In this document: in pieces, positions 48,766-61,192 of the stretch
Numbering within the stretch: position 1 is the first letter of the stretch
How the letters are laid out: every line of letters begins with the position of its first letter
NCBI GenBank assembly: GCA_022747635.1
Contig: JAKTNV010000003.1
Span: forward strand, 98,480,454-98,544,453
Origin: Hetaerina americana
Lineage: Eukaryota; Arthropoda; Insecta; Odonata; Calopterygidae
Length of the DNA stretch: 64,000 nt
Direction of reading: 5' to 3'
The notes under the pieces: model-generated
The model's database searches: none
Seen by the model: only the letters and a program-made list of their open reading frames with translations
Told to the model about the DNA's origin: nothing
Translations under genes and position numbers: made by a program

Positions 48766-49539
48766 ATAGGCGTGAGTTCCGTTGGGCAGAATAATTAATT
48801 GGTTATTAGGGGATTAAAAATAATTCAGGCCGATTGCCGATTCAGCATATTTTTGTGGAAGAACTATTGTGTGTCGGCGAGCGTAATTTTATTTTCAAGT
48901 ATTTTTAAATTTGAGATGTTTACTTAATCGTATAAGTTGCACAGTCAAATTTCCTGGAAATAGCGTTGAGAAAATGAGAGAGTCCTCATTTATTTTGAAT
49001 CAAGAAAACATTTCTTCCTTCCTGAAGTATATTTTCATAGAAATTAGTGAAGCAACGATAGATTAAATCGGTATTTTTAAATATATCGCAAATCAAATAT
49101 AATTAATTGCATTTTAATTAAGGATTTCAGTAAAAGATAGAGCAAAAATTAACACTGCCACTGCATAAGTTAGCATTCCTAATGATTAAGTAAGTAACAT
49201 ACATTAAAAGACGTGAAAGCGGTATGAAAAACGGTGAACGTTCAGCCTTGGAATTATTCAAGAACATTCATTTTGGAAAGACTCCTAATGGAAAGAATAG
49301 TTTAAATTAATCCCCAGAAAAAGTACGTAAAACCTTATTGTTCAATAACTATTAAATTAATCTGTCATCAGATGTTTATTCATTCTTTTGCAGTTTAATT
49401 GGAACGCTATGATGTTAAAGGATAACATTAAATATTCACAGAACAGGAAAGAATTCATGGAGAGAAAGAGGCCATTAAAACCAAAAGGGCCCGTAAAAGC
49501 GAGATAAAAGAATGCTATAAAGGCACGCAGTCTCCTAGC
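48766..49539. other. AT-rich DNA, no gene seen
   Basis: No recognisable feature. Confidence 0.5.
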
Positions 49540-50580
49540 ACGCATCAATTGCGCACGGGCCACCAAAAGAGTTCTCCTCTCTTCCTTGATTATTGGGGGT
49601 AGGCGGTAAGAGGTGGACGAGAAGGTGTCGAGAATAAGGATTAGGGAAGGAGTTGATAGTGGATAGCTGTTGGAGGGGTTGTAGGAGGTGGAAGGCGGAT
49701 GCAGAAGTGAGGGAGAGGGGGTGTGGGGTGGGTGATAGCTGCGAGTAGGGGATCTTGTGGACGCGAGGTAGCTCTTTAAATCAAGCGAAGGAGACAGTTG
49801 ACGACTTAGCACCTATGCGCACTCCGGGGCCCGTTTATGGGGCCATTAAAAAAGGGAGCAAGCCTTCCATCCACGCGAGGGCCCTCCGCACGCAGCGGTA
49901 GTGGCGGGAGTCGCGCACGCGCAGAAATCTTTCCCTCTGGAACCCAAGACACACAAACACACTCACTATCCTTCCACCCCGAACCAAAGAAACACAAACA
50001 CACACACGCTACCCAACACCCACTCATCCACCAAAAAAAGGCACCTGCCCCCGTTCGAGCCCATTCCCTCCCATGCCATAAGCTATATTCAAACCCCCCA
50101 CCCATGCAGCCCCTTTATCCCTTTCCTACCCTCACCATTCACCCCCACCTCAGGCGCTTTCGCCTCCGCAGATCCTTCCGACTGCAAAACCCCAACCCCT
50201 TCCAAGGAGGCACTTAAAAAAGCACGGGGCACTTAAGAAGTGCGGGGAAAACGGACGCGTTAACATCTTTTGAGGAAAGGTGGCGCGGGAAAAGGAATCG
50301 TGGTAGGGTAGAGGAGTGTTTAGGATCGAGGATTCGATGGAGGTGAAGAAGACGACGGACTGTGAGTGAGAGAGACAGTTAAAACCGATAAAGCACCCGG
50401 AATGACCTCTCATGAGTCGTAACTATCGAATTTAACATCTTTAAAGACAAAAACGGTGACTTTACCGACTTCACGGAGAAGACCGCCAGAAGCAATGGAG
50501 GAATGCCTTGCCCATGCGGTTGGCTTTTAAAAAGGGACGATAGTGAGTGGAGGTTGATCGAAGGGGCCGCTAAAACGGCG
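49540..50580. other. GC island with AGGTGGCGC motif
   Basis: It is purine-rich at 49590-49760, then C/A-rich with ACAC repeats (49945-50010), then mixed. AGGTGGCGC at 50278-50286 equals the Drosophila CTCF core, but the flank fits poorly. No gene was recognised. Confidence 0.35.
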
Positions 50581-50733
50581 GCATTGAGATTCACTTACGT
50601 ATTTCTGAAGCTGTAAAAATGTTTGCATAGAACGTCGCGAACTCCGCGTTAATTTTCCAGAGTAAATAATAGACCATAGGGCTCACGAACAGTGGGAAGT
50701 GAGGGCTGTTGCTCCAAATAATTAAATACATAC

Positions 50734-50786
<53 letters not shown>
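50734..50786. repeat. (TA)n microsatellite
   Basis: A TA tract with one TG interruption, adjoining the hairpin-CGAAA repeat at 50820-50932. Confidence 0.95.
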
Positions 50787-50790
<4 letters not shown>

Positions 50791-50819
50791 TACCCGCACT
50801 TGCATATATATACATATAT

Positions 50820-50932
50820 TAAACTTCGACAGCAACAAACAATATAAGAGCACATTAAAAGAACACTCACACAATATTTCTTAATAATTTCGACGGAATT
50901 TAGCTCCGTCTTCCTCAGAAGAAACAATAGTA
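50820..50932 (-). repeat. Hairpin-CGAAA repeat, copy 3
   Basis: The minus strand reads CTGAGGAAGACGGAGCTAAA, TTCCGTCGAAATT, then GTGTGAGTGTTCTTTTAATG and TTATATTGTTTGTTGCTGTC. The stem lies at 50905-50910 and 50892-50897. This is the closest relative of copy 1 and sits beside (TA)n at 50734-50786. Confidence 0.65.
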
Positions 50933-51240
50933 CTGCATACAAATATTTATATATACAAATAATTCATACCAATTCTACCTAGATAAAGTTTTTTATAATA
51001 CATGAACTATATATGTTTGAATTATAATTTTAATACGTATAAATAAACATATATTTCAATACACACATATTTGTATAAATTCCCAAAAATTTCAGCGGGG
51101 GAGTATATTAATACTCAACCGAGAAAAGTAGTGGGCTGCAGTAAACTAGTCATAGGAATGAAGTAGTATTAATGATATGTATCCAGGGCTACCAAATGTT
51201 ACCGTCACACAAAACACATACCTGTGACCCCAACCATTTC

Positions 51241-51316
51241 AGAAAGCCTTTTGCGCCATCTAGTGAAGTTCCAGGTGAACTCGTTCTATTTTTCCCTTGG
51301 TGCAAGGGGAAAATTT
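51241..51316 (+). repeat. Duplicated 75-bp block, copy 1, with CTCF-like motif
   Basis: This block aligns with 52301-52375 (shared AGAAA-CC-TT, GCGCC, GTGAAGT-CC-GG and GGTGCAAGGGGAA). The minus strand at 51266-51253 reads TCACTAGATGGCGC, which fits 13 of 14 CTCF consensus positions. Confidence 0.5.
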
Positions 51317-51430
51317 GCGTAGAGAGAAGGTATTTAAGGGTGCATTTTAGGCGACTCACGCTTCCATTTTTTTTCAGGTTTTATGGTAAATTCATCAGGT
51401 TGGTAGTGATACTGAGTTTTGGAGGGAAGT

Positions 51431-53290
51431 AGCGAATTTTCAGAGATGTAATTTAGAGGGATTCTAATGGCACAGTGGAAAGGGAAGGGTTTTGTGGAAG
51501 CAGGGCTTTATCCCGTTTTCCTTCGCCAATACCTTCTGCCACAGCCGCGATCCTATTTCCACGCTTCTTTCCTCACAACTGCCTCTCTTACTATCAGTCA
51601 CTGATTACTATGCTTTCTCCATCTTCCTTTTGTACTCTTCAAAAGGTAGAATATTTGTCCCTTATCGAATTTGTAACTTAACGCTTCGGGTATTTCCTAT
51701 TCCGTTTGGTTTCCGTAGTTTTAATGGAATTGCGATCTGTACGGTAGATAAACTCATACAAATTTAGTGAGTAGTACTTCAAGTACTAGTAAAAGTAATA
51801 CTTCAATTTTATTGATATCAGAATTCTGCTAACGGAGGGACGTTGTACTAAATCAATTTTGCTTTTTTTGGATGAGTGCATCCAAAATTTAAGCTATACC
51901 ATTTCTGCGTACAGGAAATTCGCGAGAAACTGTAAGGAAAGAGGAACGAGGCTAGTTACCGTAATTTGATATGTTTACTTCATGGGACAATAATGCTCAA
52001 ATATTTCAAATGTCAACTCTAAGACCCAAGAATTCGCTTACCAATGTTATATTTTTCAATGGTTTTGGGACTCTTGATCTTTATAAACTCAAAAAGAGTA
52101 AAACTGTGAACTTCATGAATGGATCTTTGTCACCAAGGAATTTAAAATGAGCATCAACATTTTAAAAAAATGTAGTTAATGGGAAGAAGTGAAAATAGTA
52201 TGGTTATACTATGAACTTGAAGTAGTTTAGGAAATCAAACACCAAATATTTATTCTATCTCTAAACTTAAAATAGGCATGAGTGAAAATTCAATCGAGCA
52301 AGAAACCCTTCCGCGCCGCTTGTGAAGTCCCGGGCTAATTCATTCTTCTAATCCTCGGTGCAAGGGGAATTTTGTTTAATTACGTCAAAGGTTAATCCAC
52401 ATACCCACTCTTTTTCTCTTAGGAATTATCTATTTTACCTTTGAGTTTTTTTTCGTTCTCTTCATTCACCAAAACCATCAATCGCTTAGTTAAGTTATTA
52501 AGATTCAAACAAGATACTTTAATAAACTTTTACTTTAGCCTAATGCCTAATGATGCAAAAACGATTCATAATCCATCAATCAATCCCTTCCATCTACTAT
52601 GCATAACAGATTTAACGTTTCCATTTTCCATGAGTGCTTAACCACTTTTAACCCGTTAATATTGTCTAAAATTCTGCTCCCATTTTCTTACAGTATTTTT
52701 CTCTCCTAGCCGTCTCTCTACATTCCATTCGCATTTTTTCTCTTCTTGTCTTTGGCATTATCTCCTTCGCCTTAGCTAAATTCTCTTATTTTCTTTGTAA
52801 TCTCTGCTCTTTCACATACACTCACACGTTCACACACAAACATCCAGTCTCAGGAGGTCTTTTACCACGTTAGTTTTCTTATCATTCTCTCCCATCTCCC
52901 ATTGCAGCAACTTCTTATGAGCTTAGTCCCCGTTCTCGGGTGCTCCGCTACTATCTCTTCACGCTCATGCGAGGGACTCAGATTTGTGGCAGCCTTTACA
53001 GGCACTCGTCTCAAATGCCCCACTTCCCATCTCTCTCCTAAGCCATGTCTTTCGGTATCTCCTATTATTTCCCTTACTTCTTACTTTCTATACTTATCCT
53101 CATTTCTCCCTCTCTTTCTCGGACTCCTAATTCCTTCCCGTATTTTTGCACTGCCGATGGAAAGGCAACAATCTCATATTTGCGCGAAAGAATAATTCTC
53201 ACACGTACGATTCATCATTCCTCCTCTTTTCAAGCCATTTAATTTCTTAACACTTCTCATCCTCCATCACTGAATTCCATACCTTACAAT
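51431..53290. other. Pyrimidine-rich intergenic DNA
   Basis: Holds the second copy of the 75-bp duplication (52301-52375). From about 52680 it is C/T-rich with many TCTC and TTCTC runs. No gene was seen. Confidence 0.35.
52301..52375 (+). repeat. Duplicated 75-bp block, copy 2
   Basis: A diverged copy of 51241-51316 in the same orientation about 1.06 kb away. The CTCF-like core is degraded to GCGCCGCTTGTGA. Confidence 0.45.
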
Positions 53291-54364
53291 AGGATGCTTT
53301 GCAGCTGGAATATACGGCACAAATTTCTTTAGATGGTTTTATTAAAATTGACTGGCGGAATTATTTTACGGGGAAATATTGCATTTCTATTAAGTAATTC
53401 TCTCTTTTTGAATTTTTAAGCTTGTCATGTTTAAAGTTAATTTATAATTACAACCTTTTTTATCAATTTATCTTGCTTGTATTTGTCAAACATATCAATC
53501 TGTGGTTCTTGCCAATTTTCTCAAATTGCATGTAGCTTAAATCATTTCTCATTGTAAACATTAAGTAAATGGTTATTCTGTGAAAATATGTACTAATATG
53601 AAGTTTTTCCAAAAGGAATTACTGTAAATTCATCTAGATATTTACTCCGTGGGCATAGAAACTTTTTTGCACAGGTGGCTGTGTTGAATATAGAAGCATG
53701 GTATCACACATCTTCAATAGAAGAAAATTTATTATTTTAGCAATAAAATACGATAAAAGCATGGGTAAAAATAAAGCTCTATTTATCAATTTTGACATTA
53801 ACTAACCATAAATTAATTTTTATTCAGTGCTGTACACATTTGAAAAAGGAAATTTAGGTCCCCTTCTATTTAGCCGTCAGGTGAGATTAAAACATGATAA
53901 ACTCCTACAATACAGATAAGAGATAATTTACTTTTAATGTTACATATTATTTACTAAATACTAACTAATGTTTAAATACACCAATGTATTTAAACTTTAA
54001 AGTAAAATAGGTAAAAACGATTAGTATTTTGTAGTTAACTCTTGCTAAGTATGCCATTTGTTAAACTTGTACTGAGATGCACAATTTGACAAAGTGTATT
54101 GCAGAAAAAGCAAAATTGATAATGGGAATTACAGAAGTTCATTTAATTGTTATCTCTATCTGGAAACTAGTGATAAAGTCTAAAATACAGCTGAAGCATT
54201 AGTTAATCACCCTCAAAAAGACCGTAAGCTTATCCTAGGGGAAAAAACGTTGACATTTACTTGAGTGTATTGTTTTCTTTGGGAAACGAAAGAAAATTTC
54301 GCGTTTATATTTTCCCTATTTCAGGATAAAAGAAAAATGATGAGAGTTTATTTCGTATGCTAGC
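53291..54364. other. AT-rich DNA, no gene seen
   Basis: No recognisable feature. Confidence 0.5.
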
Positions 54365-54665
54365 ACTTTATTCCCTGTCACCTGGAATGTCCGCACCGAC
54401 CTGAGCTAATTTAAAAACTCCTCCCGCGGCGACATTCCACCCCCTGTTCCCTCTGGCGGAGAAGCCCTGAAACTTTTGGGCACGGGTTTCGGTGCAGTAT
54501 TTCGGGGAAAAGGGGGAGCAGGAGGTGAGTTTGCCCGGGATCCTTCTCCTCCACATGTGCAAAGCAGAAAAGCGGAGGATGGGTGGGGAGAAGCCGTTGC
54601 CAGTGACATCTCTTGACCTTGTGTCTAACTCGGATGCATCGGCAATCATCACTCGCTCAGTCAGC
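54365..54665. other. Small GC island
   Basis: A compact GC-rich block in AT-rich DNA. Open frames occur on both strands with no recognisable protein. Confidence 0.3.
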
Positions 54666-56849
54666 ACAAAGTTAAGCTCTATGGTTTGAAAAGGTATTTA
54701 TGCTACTAAGAAAATAGGCACGTGAGCATTTTTATTTAAGGAGAAATAAGAAAAATCATTTTCACTGAGAGATAACATGTATTTTAAATTTGACTGTCCA
54801 TGTTGCTATTTAAAAAAAAATCAGTTAAAATGGTAAGTAGGCCTCGGAAATTATAAAGTTAATTGCACATTTAATTTAGGCAATATTACCCAGAGAAAAA
54901 CTGAAGTAATACTATTTTAAATTTTCTTGCTTTATCTAATATATTTTCCACGAAATCTGTCATTCATCTCTTATCTGAGAAAAACACAGATTTTTCAATT
55001 AACAACCTTTAGTTGGTTTGAGGCGGAAATTGGATTGTTGTTTTTATAATTTCTAACTGTTTAAGGGTTGATAAAGTAATATTTTGTTATTAAATTGGTT
55101 TAATAATTCATGAACCCACTAATTCATAATTCATGAATTAAATTTAATTCATGAACCCACTAAATATATATAACAAAAGATAATCATATTTTAAAAACTA
55201 ATGAATTTCAATATGATAGTTATGATTCATAGAGCTTAATCTTATACCTTAATTAAGTAATAAACAGACAAAATATAAAAGAATAAATTCAATAGATCAA
55301 ATTAAACAAGTTATTTAAAAAATACTAAATAAAATAACCTGAAAAATATTTCTGTCGTTAGAATATAGTGGGCAATCTCAGGGCATATTGGAATACAATA
55401 TAACTTATTGTGTAATTTTTCAATGATTATTTCTAATAAATGCATTTACTTTCATTAATATGATACACGAAGTTTATTACCTAAGCTTATTTCGGTTTAT
55501 TTCTGGAGTTCCGGCTGAGAAACAAGGTAAATGATAATTTCACCAATATCAATCACTTCCAGCAAACACAAGGCTAAGATTATTAAATAAAGACGTCACG
55601 TTTCTTGAATAAATATATTAGAACAAAAAAGGATTTTTACGTTTAGACTATAGTAGCGAAAAGATTCCTGCTGTTTCGCCAATTTTGCAGTAAGTAAATG
55701 GCGGGAATTAAATAATTATCATATCATTTGATTATTATTCGATTCGTGTTGGATTACTGGGAAACGAATGTTTGAGCCACTTTATATTAAATATGAAAAT
55801 ACCATTACTGATATTATTCCTTTTCATTTCCGGAAAATCACATCATTTTGGGCATCGAGTATAGATAAAACTATAAACCCCAAAAGTTATTAGGGCAAAA
55901 GGTACAGAAAGATATTTCAAAAGAAGTATCATTCGGGGAAGAATGGGAAGAAATTACCTCAAAAATATTCAATATTCTCATTGAAGTTAATATACTGTGT
56001 GCTTCAACCTAATTCAAAGTTTAATTTTTCTAATTCAAAACATGTCAAATTATCCGGTGGAGGGTTGGTTAAGCATTAATACAGAAGTGTAATACGTAAA
56101 AATCTGGATAGTGAAAAACACACTGGAATATCGTAGATGGCAATAAAAAATTTTAAATTATGAAGAACTACGCAAAAATAAGTAAAACGGTTTGTAAAAA
56201 AGTCAATTTATAATTAGACAGCATCCACTTATCTGAAAATTAATAATTTGATTATAAATGAAATTTAAATACCGACGTTTATTTTCTTTCAGCCATATAT
56301 TGCAGCCAATATTGATGATAACATGCTACGTCCACTATTTATTACATGAAATCATGCATTTTTCAGTTACATTTCTATTATATAATAACCTGGTTAAAAA
56401 AAGGTACCATTATTCAGGCATAAGTTTGTGACATTCAAGTGCCCAATGCTATAATCTGGGTCGCGCCCCTAGGAACCATTATCTATTTTTTAAGCTATGT
56501 GGTTACCAGAATCCACCTGGCGAAAATGTAAGCGTAAGAGCGGTAGGATGCACCCACTATCTCAATCTGTGAATTTCAAATCCATGAAGCTTAGTCAAAG
56601 CCAAAAATTTAATTTTTAAAGATTGTCTGGAATTGTTTTTTTAGTTAAAGGAATATCGGTGCAAATGTAAACTGCACGATATTCATTATTATAATCAGAA
56701 TAAATAATATGTATATTAGGATGCATTGCTTAAACATGAAACTTCTTCCCAAGGACAACTTTTGAAGGAAGTATTCCTACCGAGAGCATTATCACATGAT
56801 TTGGCAAACATCGTTTTCACCTTGAGCACACACCAAGATTACTAAAATG
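54666..56849. other. AT-rich DNA, no gene seen
   Basis: A short direct repeat AATTCATGAACCCACTAA occurs at about 55106 and 55147. Nothing else was recognised. Confidence 0.5.
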
Positions 56850-57185
56850 AACTATCTACGTCTTGTAGGTGACAAGTCTTGCCGGCTTCTTTTCCCAAGG
56901 GTAAGGGTCGTTTTTTAAGCCATTGTAAAAAAGAGAAGATTGAGAAATAGTGCTAAAAGACGACCGTTTCACTCGCTCGGACGACGACCTAACGGGTTAC
57001 GCCATGCACCCTCTACCCCATTATGCCCTTGAAAACTCCGAGGCAAAACCCAAGGACAATGCTTTTGTGTAAAAGCCATGGTAGGGAGAAAGAAGGTGGG
57101 TCATCCCTGTCCACCTCACAGCACGGAACTCCTTGACTTCAACACGCATTGGCGTCTAGTATCCAGAGTCGTTTTTCATATACAT
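56850..57185. other. Small GC-richer block
   Basis: Unique sequence around ACGACGACC (56988) and several CATGG/CCAAGG patches. No gene was recognised. Confidence 0.3.
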
Positions 57186-58085
57186 TAAAATAGGAAATAT
57201 ATTTTATTTAATTCGCAAATATTTAGGATCTACTTCATTCTCACTAATTTTCTCTTAATATATTGTAACTTATTCCCTACTTAAGCATGTTCTCTCAGAT
57301 TTCTGAAGTTGTAAACGTTATAACTATGAAAACGAGAACGGTGTAGATCATTATAGTTGTTGGTAATTAATAGCATTAAACCCTTTCATCTTATATTAGG
57401 GAACTATGAATTGTGTACGCCATATTTCCTACTGTCGTATCAATTAAGGAGAGAATCATATTATATTATCAAAGAAGACGAAAACATTTATTTTTTACTT
57501 TTCTCACGACTGCCAAAACAATGTGACTCAAAATAATTTCTGGTTGGCAATTTTATAAATTTTAAGCTATGCAGTATATCGCAATTCCAAACTCAGGATT
57601 TTAAATAATGTGTCACGTCATCGTTGACTTTTCAAAGGTTTCACAGGGATCGCTAGGCTTTCCTCTGCTCTGTTTCATGATTAAGAAATATTATATTATT
57701 AAAAGAATAAGCGTTTACTAACTGTAGGAATCTAGGCCAGCCGTTAGATTTCCAGCTGTAGCAAAAGGGTTGAATAATACATGTGACATTTAAAACAAAA
57801 ATCAAAAAATTATTATTTTGATGTCAAAATGTATGCGTTAATAGTTCTGCCAATTAACAATGCATGCATGATTTAAAAAAATATCACACATTACCATAAT
57901 TAATATTGATTCTTTTAGATGAATACGTTTAGGATTTTCGAAATGGAAATTCATTGCCCGTTGAAAAATTGAAGATTTATTACCCTTCATATTTAAATAA
58001 ATATGTAATAAAAAGCTTGACTGTATGCGCAAAGTTACTTATGGAGTGAAAGGGACATTTTAAAAATTTGGGTCGCATGTTTACA
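57186..58085. other. AT-rich DNA, no gene seen
   Basis: No recognisable feature before the TA tract. Confidence 0.5.
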
Positions 58086-58124
58086 AATATATATATATAT
58101 AAATATATAAATATATATATATGT
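58086..58124. repeat. (TA)n microsatellite, left flank
   Basis: TA runs broken by AAATATAAATA. This is the left border of a unique block of about 175 bp (58126-58302). Confidence 0.85.
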
Positions 58125-58125
58125 A

Positions 58126-58302
58126 ATATTAACTTAGCGTTTGAGTTCATACCTCCTCGCCTCCTCAAGGTGGCTTCATAATGGAAAATTCGAAAACGTA
58201 TGAATTTCTTTCCTTTTTGGGTGTTTCCAGGCTTTTGTTCGCCAGTGATAGCTTTATCTACTTTATTTTTCACAACCGTATCCGTGAGGCTTTCAATGAA
58301 GT
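58126..58302 (-). repeat. Possible unnamed repeat unit between TA tracts
   Basis: About 175 bp is bounded on both sides by TA tracts. On the minus strand it runs from CCTCACGGATACGGTTGTG (58287-58269) to CACCTTGAGGAGGCGAGGAG (58169-58150). It lies inside a minus-strand open frame that I do not recognise. The TA-bounded layout matches the SINE and hairpin repeats elsewhere in the window, so a mobile origin is suspected. Confidence 0.3.
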
Positions 58303-58382
58303 TTTATATATATATTCATAAACATATATATTTTTATATATCCGTATAATTACATATATATGCATACAAATATGTACACATA

Positions 58383-58440
<58 letters not shown>
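58303..58440. repeat. (TA)n microsatellite, right flank
   Basis: Irregular TATA sequence becoming a pure TA tract at about 58387-58438. Confidence 0.95.
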
Positions 58441-58442
<2 letters not shown>

Positions 58443-58519
58443 GATTTATAAATACATATAGAGTTATATAATTTCTTTTCCCCTATATTAAAGCCTTTCA
58501 TTACTGATGCCGTTAAAAA

Positions 58520-59700
58520 TTGCTATCCCATTATAACTCGTGTCTGCTTGTTTATAAAGCTCATTTGGAAGTCCACAAACTCAAATTTTATGACAGGTCT
58601 TTGCCCCAAATACTTGCTTCTCCCCCAATACACCCTCCACTTCCTTCAGAATTGGACGCGTTCCACTTATCTTCTGTCAAAACGTCAACTCGACCCCTCA
58701 AAATGCTTTCGTCATGCACGAGCAAAAAGTAAAGTAATTTCAGGGGGCTCAAGGCAAAAGGGAAGGAGTGTGGGTTCCGTATGCGTGAGTAGTGAATTTC
58801 GGGGTAGAGACATACGGGAAAGATGGGTAGGGGTAGATTAACGGGGCTCTTCTCTCTTTTTTCCTCTCTCTCGTGACACGTTTTTTGTAAAAGGGAGAAA
58901 AGGTTGGCAAAGAGGGAGAAAGAGAGGGACGAAGGGAGAGCTCTGTGTGTGTAGAGGGAGGCAGGGCGAGAGATCAGACACAGAGTTTTGAGGAAAAGAA
59001 GTCCGTCTACATTTCACATCAGTCTGCGGGAGGAAGAACTCTGGTGAGGTACGTCTCAAGCAAAACGCGTGGGTCGATATGTGCACTGTCACACGCAAAC
59101 ACGCACACAACCTCGCATTTACACAGTCAAAACACGCCGGTGCGAGATTTCCAGCATGGCCGCCGATGGGAACGGAAGAACTTTAACAGGACAAGTGAGA
59201 ACCGCGTTGCGCACCGTCCGACGGAGAAGCGGCCGAAGGCACCGATCACGCTACAACTTCGGGTGGACGAGAAAATGGCGGCGCCCATGGTTGAACATTA
59301 TATTTCCGAAAGTGTGATAGAGGAGTAAATCTCAAATTATTACCCATTTAAGGCATTAATCTAGTGGTGGCCTCGGAGTTAATCGTTGGAGGTAAGGTGA
59401 TGCTCAATTATAGCGGTAGAACATAGATGATGGAGAGAGGGAGTGATGGGAGGATTTATTGACAGAAGAGATAATATTAAATGACGGAGTTTGGATGGTG
59501 CATGACTGTGTGGACGCTGAAATGGGTAATGGCGAGATGAATGAGTGTGAACGACTAAGTATGAGGGAGAATAATGGCTTGAGAGTGGGGTGAACTTTGG
59601 GGTAAGATTTATGGGTGGGGAAAACGAGTATGGCAGAAAATGGACTTCGTGATCGCTTGAGTGCCGGTAAGTCAACCTTTTATCATAAACCGCTTCCACT
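58520..59700. other. GC island with YY1/PHO consensus
   Basis: AAAATGGCGGC at 59272-59282 is a near-ideal YY1/PHO match, with GCATGGCCGCC at 59154-59164 nearby. From 59330 to 59660 the sequence is G/A-skewed. Open frames at 58945-59328 and elsewhere overlap and are unrecognised. Likely regulatory. Confidence 0.35.
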
Positions 59701-61123
59701 TAAAATCCGAACTAAAGACACAACGATAGAGGAATACTCTTTTAAGTTTGAAAAGCATTGATAATACCTCCTTGATAAAATGATTAATGCGGGAGGTATC
59801 ATTGACCATAAAGTTGTAAAAACAACAATTAGAAATGCACATTTAAGGTAATATTGTTTAAAGTACCATGAAAAAAAGCTATAGATTAAAAAAACATATT
59901 GTTACACTCGCATGAATGTTGCATTACACGGAGTAATCTAGGCAGGGATTTAGAAACATGTACTAAACTGTAGTTAAATACAATGCATTGATAATAAACC
60001 CAGGAATTTTTTAAAAGGTAATAAAATAAAAGGTGAGCAGTTTCGTTACTTTTTCAGATAATGATGGCCAAAAATACTTTACGTAGTTACCCAGTAGGTT
60101 CATTTTAATTTAATGATTTCATTTACGATTCCTAGTTAATCGGTGATATAAACGTGTGTAGGTAAAATACCTGTGAGCAAGACTTCAACAATTCATTGAT
60201 ATAAACTCTAGTTTTCCCATGAAGTATCAAATCCATTTGTTTTTTTCCAGATAAGTTATTTACGGAGACTTTGATCCAGCTGTTTTAGCGCATCCTCATT
60301 TAACCTTATGTACAAACCTAAATATTTTTGAGTCATTAGATATAGCTTTCCATTTAATCTTCAAAATTCACTTCCAACATCTAATTTCGTACACCTCTTA
60401 TGCTTCTTTGATTTCCAATCATTTAAACAATGTCATATCAGAATCCACACATAAATAATTTTTAAATATGATTGTCGCCTTTTAATTGCGAAATACCTTA
60501 TTACTGCGTAAACCTCCTGCTAAATATTTTTGTTCTCAATTAGATATCAGTCCACATATGAGATGGATGCTAAATCCAAGTTTTTTCAGTTGTCCTCCTC
60601 ATTGGGCGCACTCAAATATGAATTAGTTTAATGTTGATTTTGATTTTTCCTAATGGAAAATTGGGGTAAATATTTTATCCAGGGTCACTACATTGTAATT
60701 AATTATTGTGATCGTCATAGCACGTGGTCTGCTCAACAGAGAATGGCTATATATTTAATGCGGATAAATTGATGTTAAAGATTTTAATTCCCTCGAATGT
60801 TGTTAGAGAAATATGTAACATGCATGTAGGGTTTGTTTTATTAGAATGGGCTCAGTTTTGAGGCAACGGCATCTGCTGCAAATTTACGCATAATGGAGTA
60901 GACTATCGAGTGAAGAGAAAAGACGTGGAGAAAATGATTTCTAAAGCACTTTGAGCAAAAATGATAATAGAATTAGACAACATGTTCATTGCTGAGAATA
61001 TTACAGTGTAGACGTACTTTTGCGGTGAGCTACGATAACCTACCATACTATTGTGATTAAAGTTAGTTAATCTAATATCAATGTAAAGTGTGTTCCTCAA
61101 TCTCCCTGTAATCAAGACCTAAT

Positions 61124-61192
<69 letters not shown>

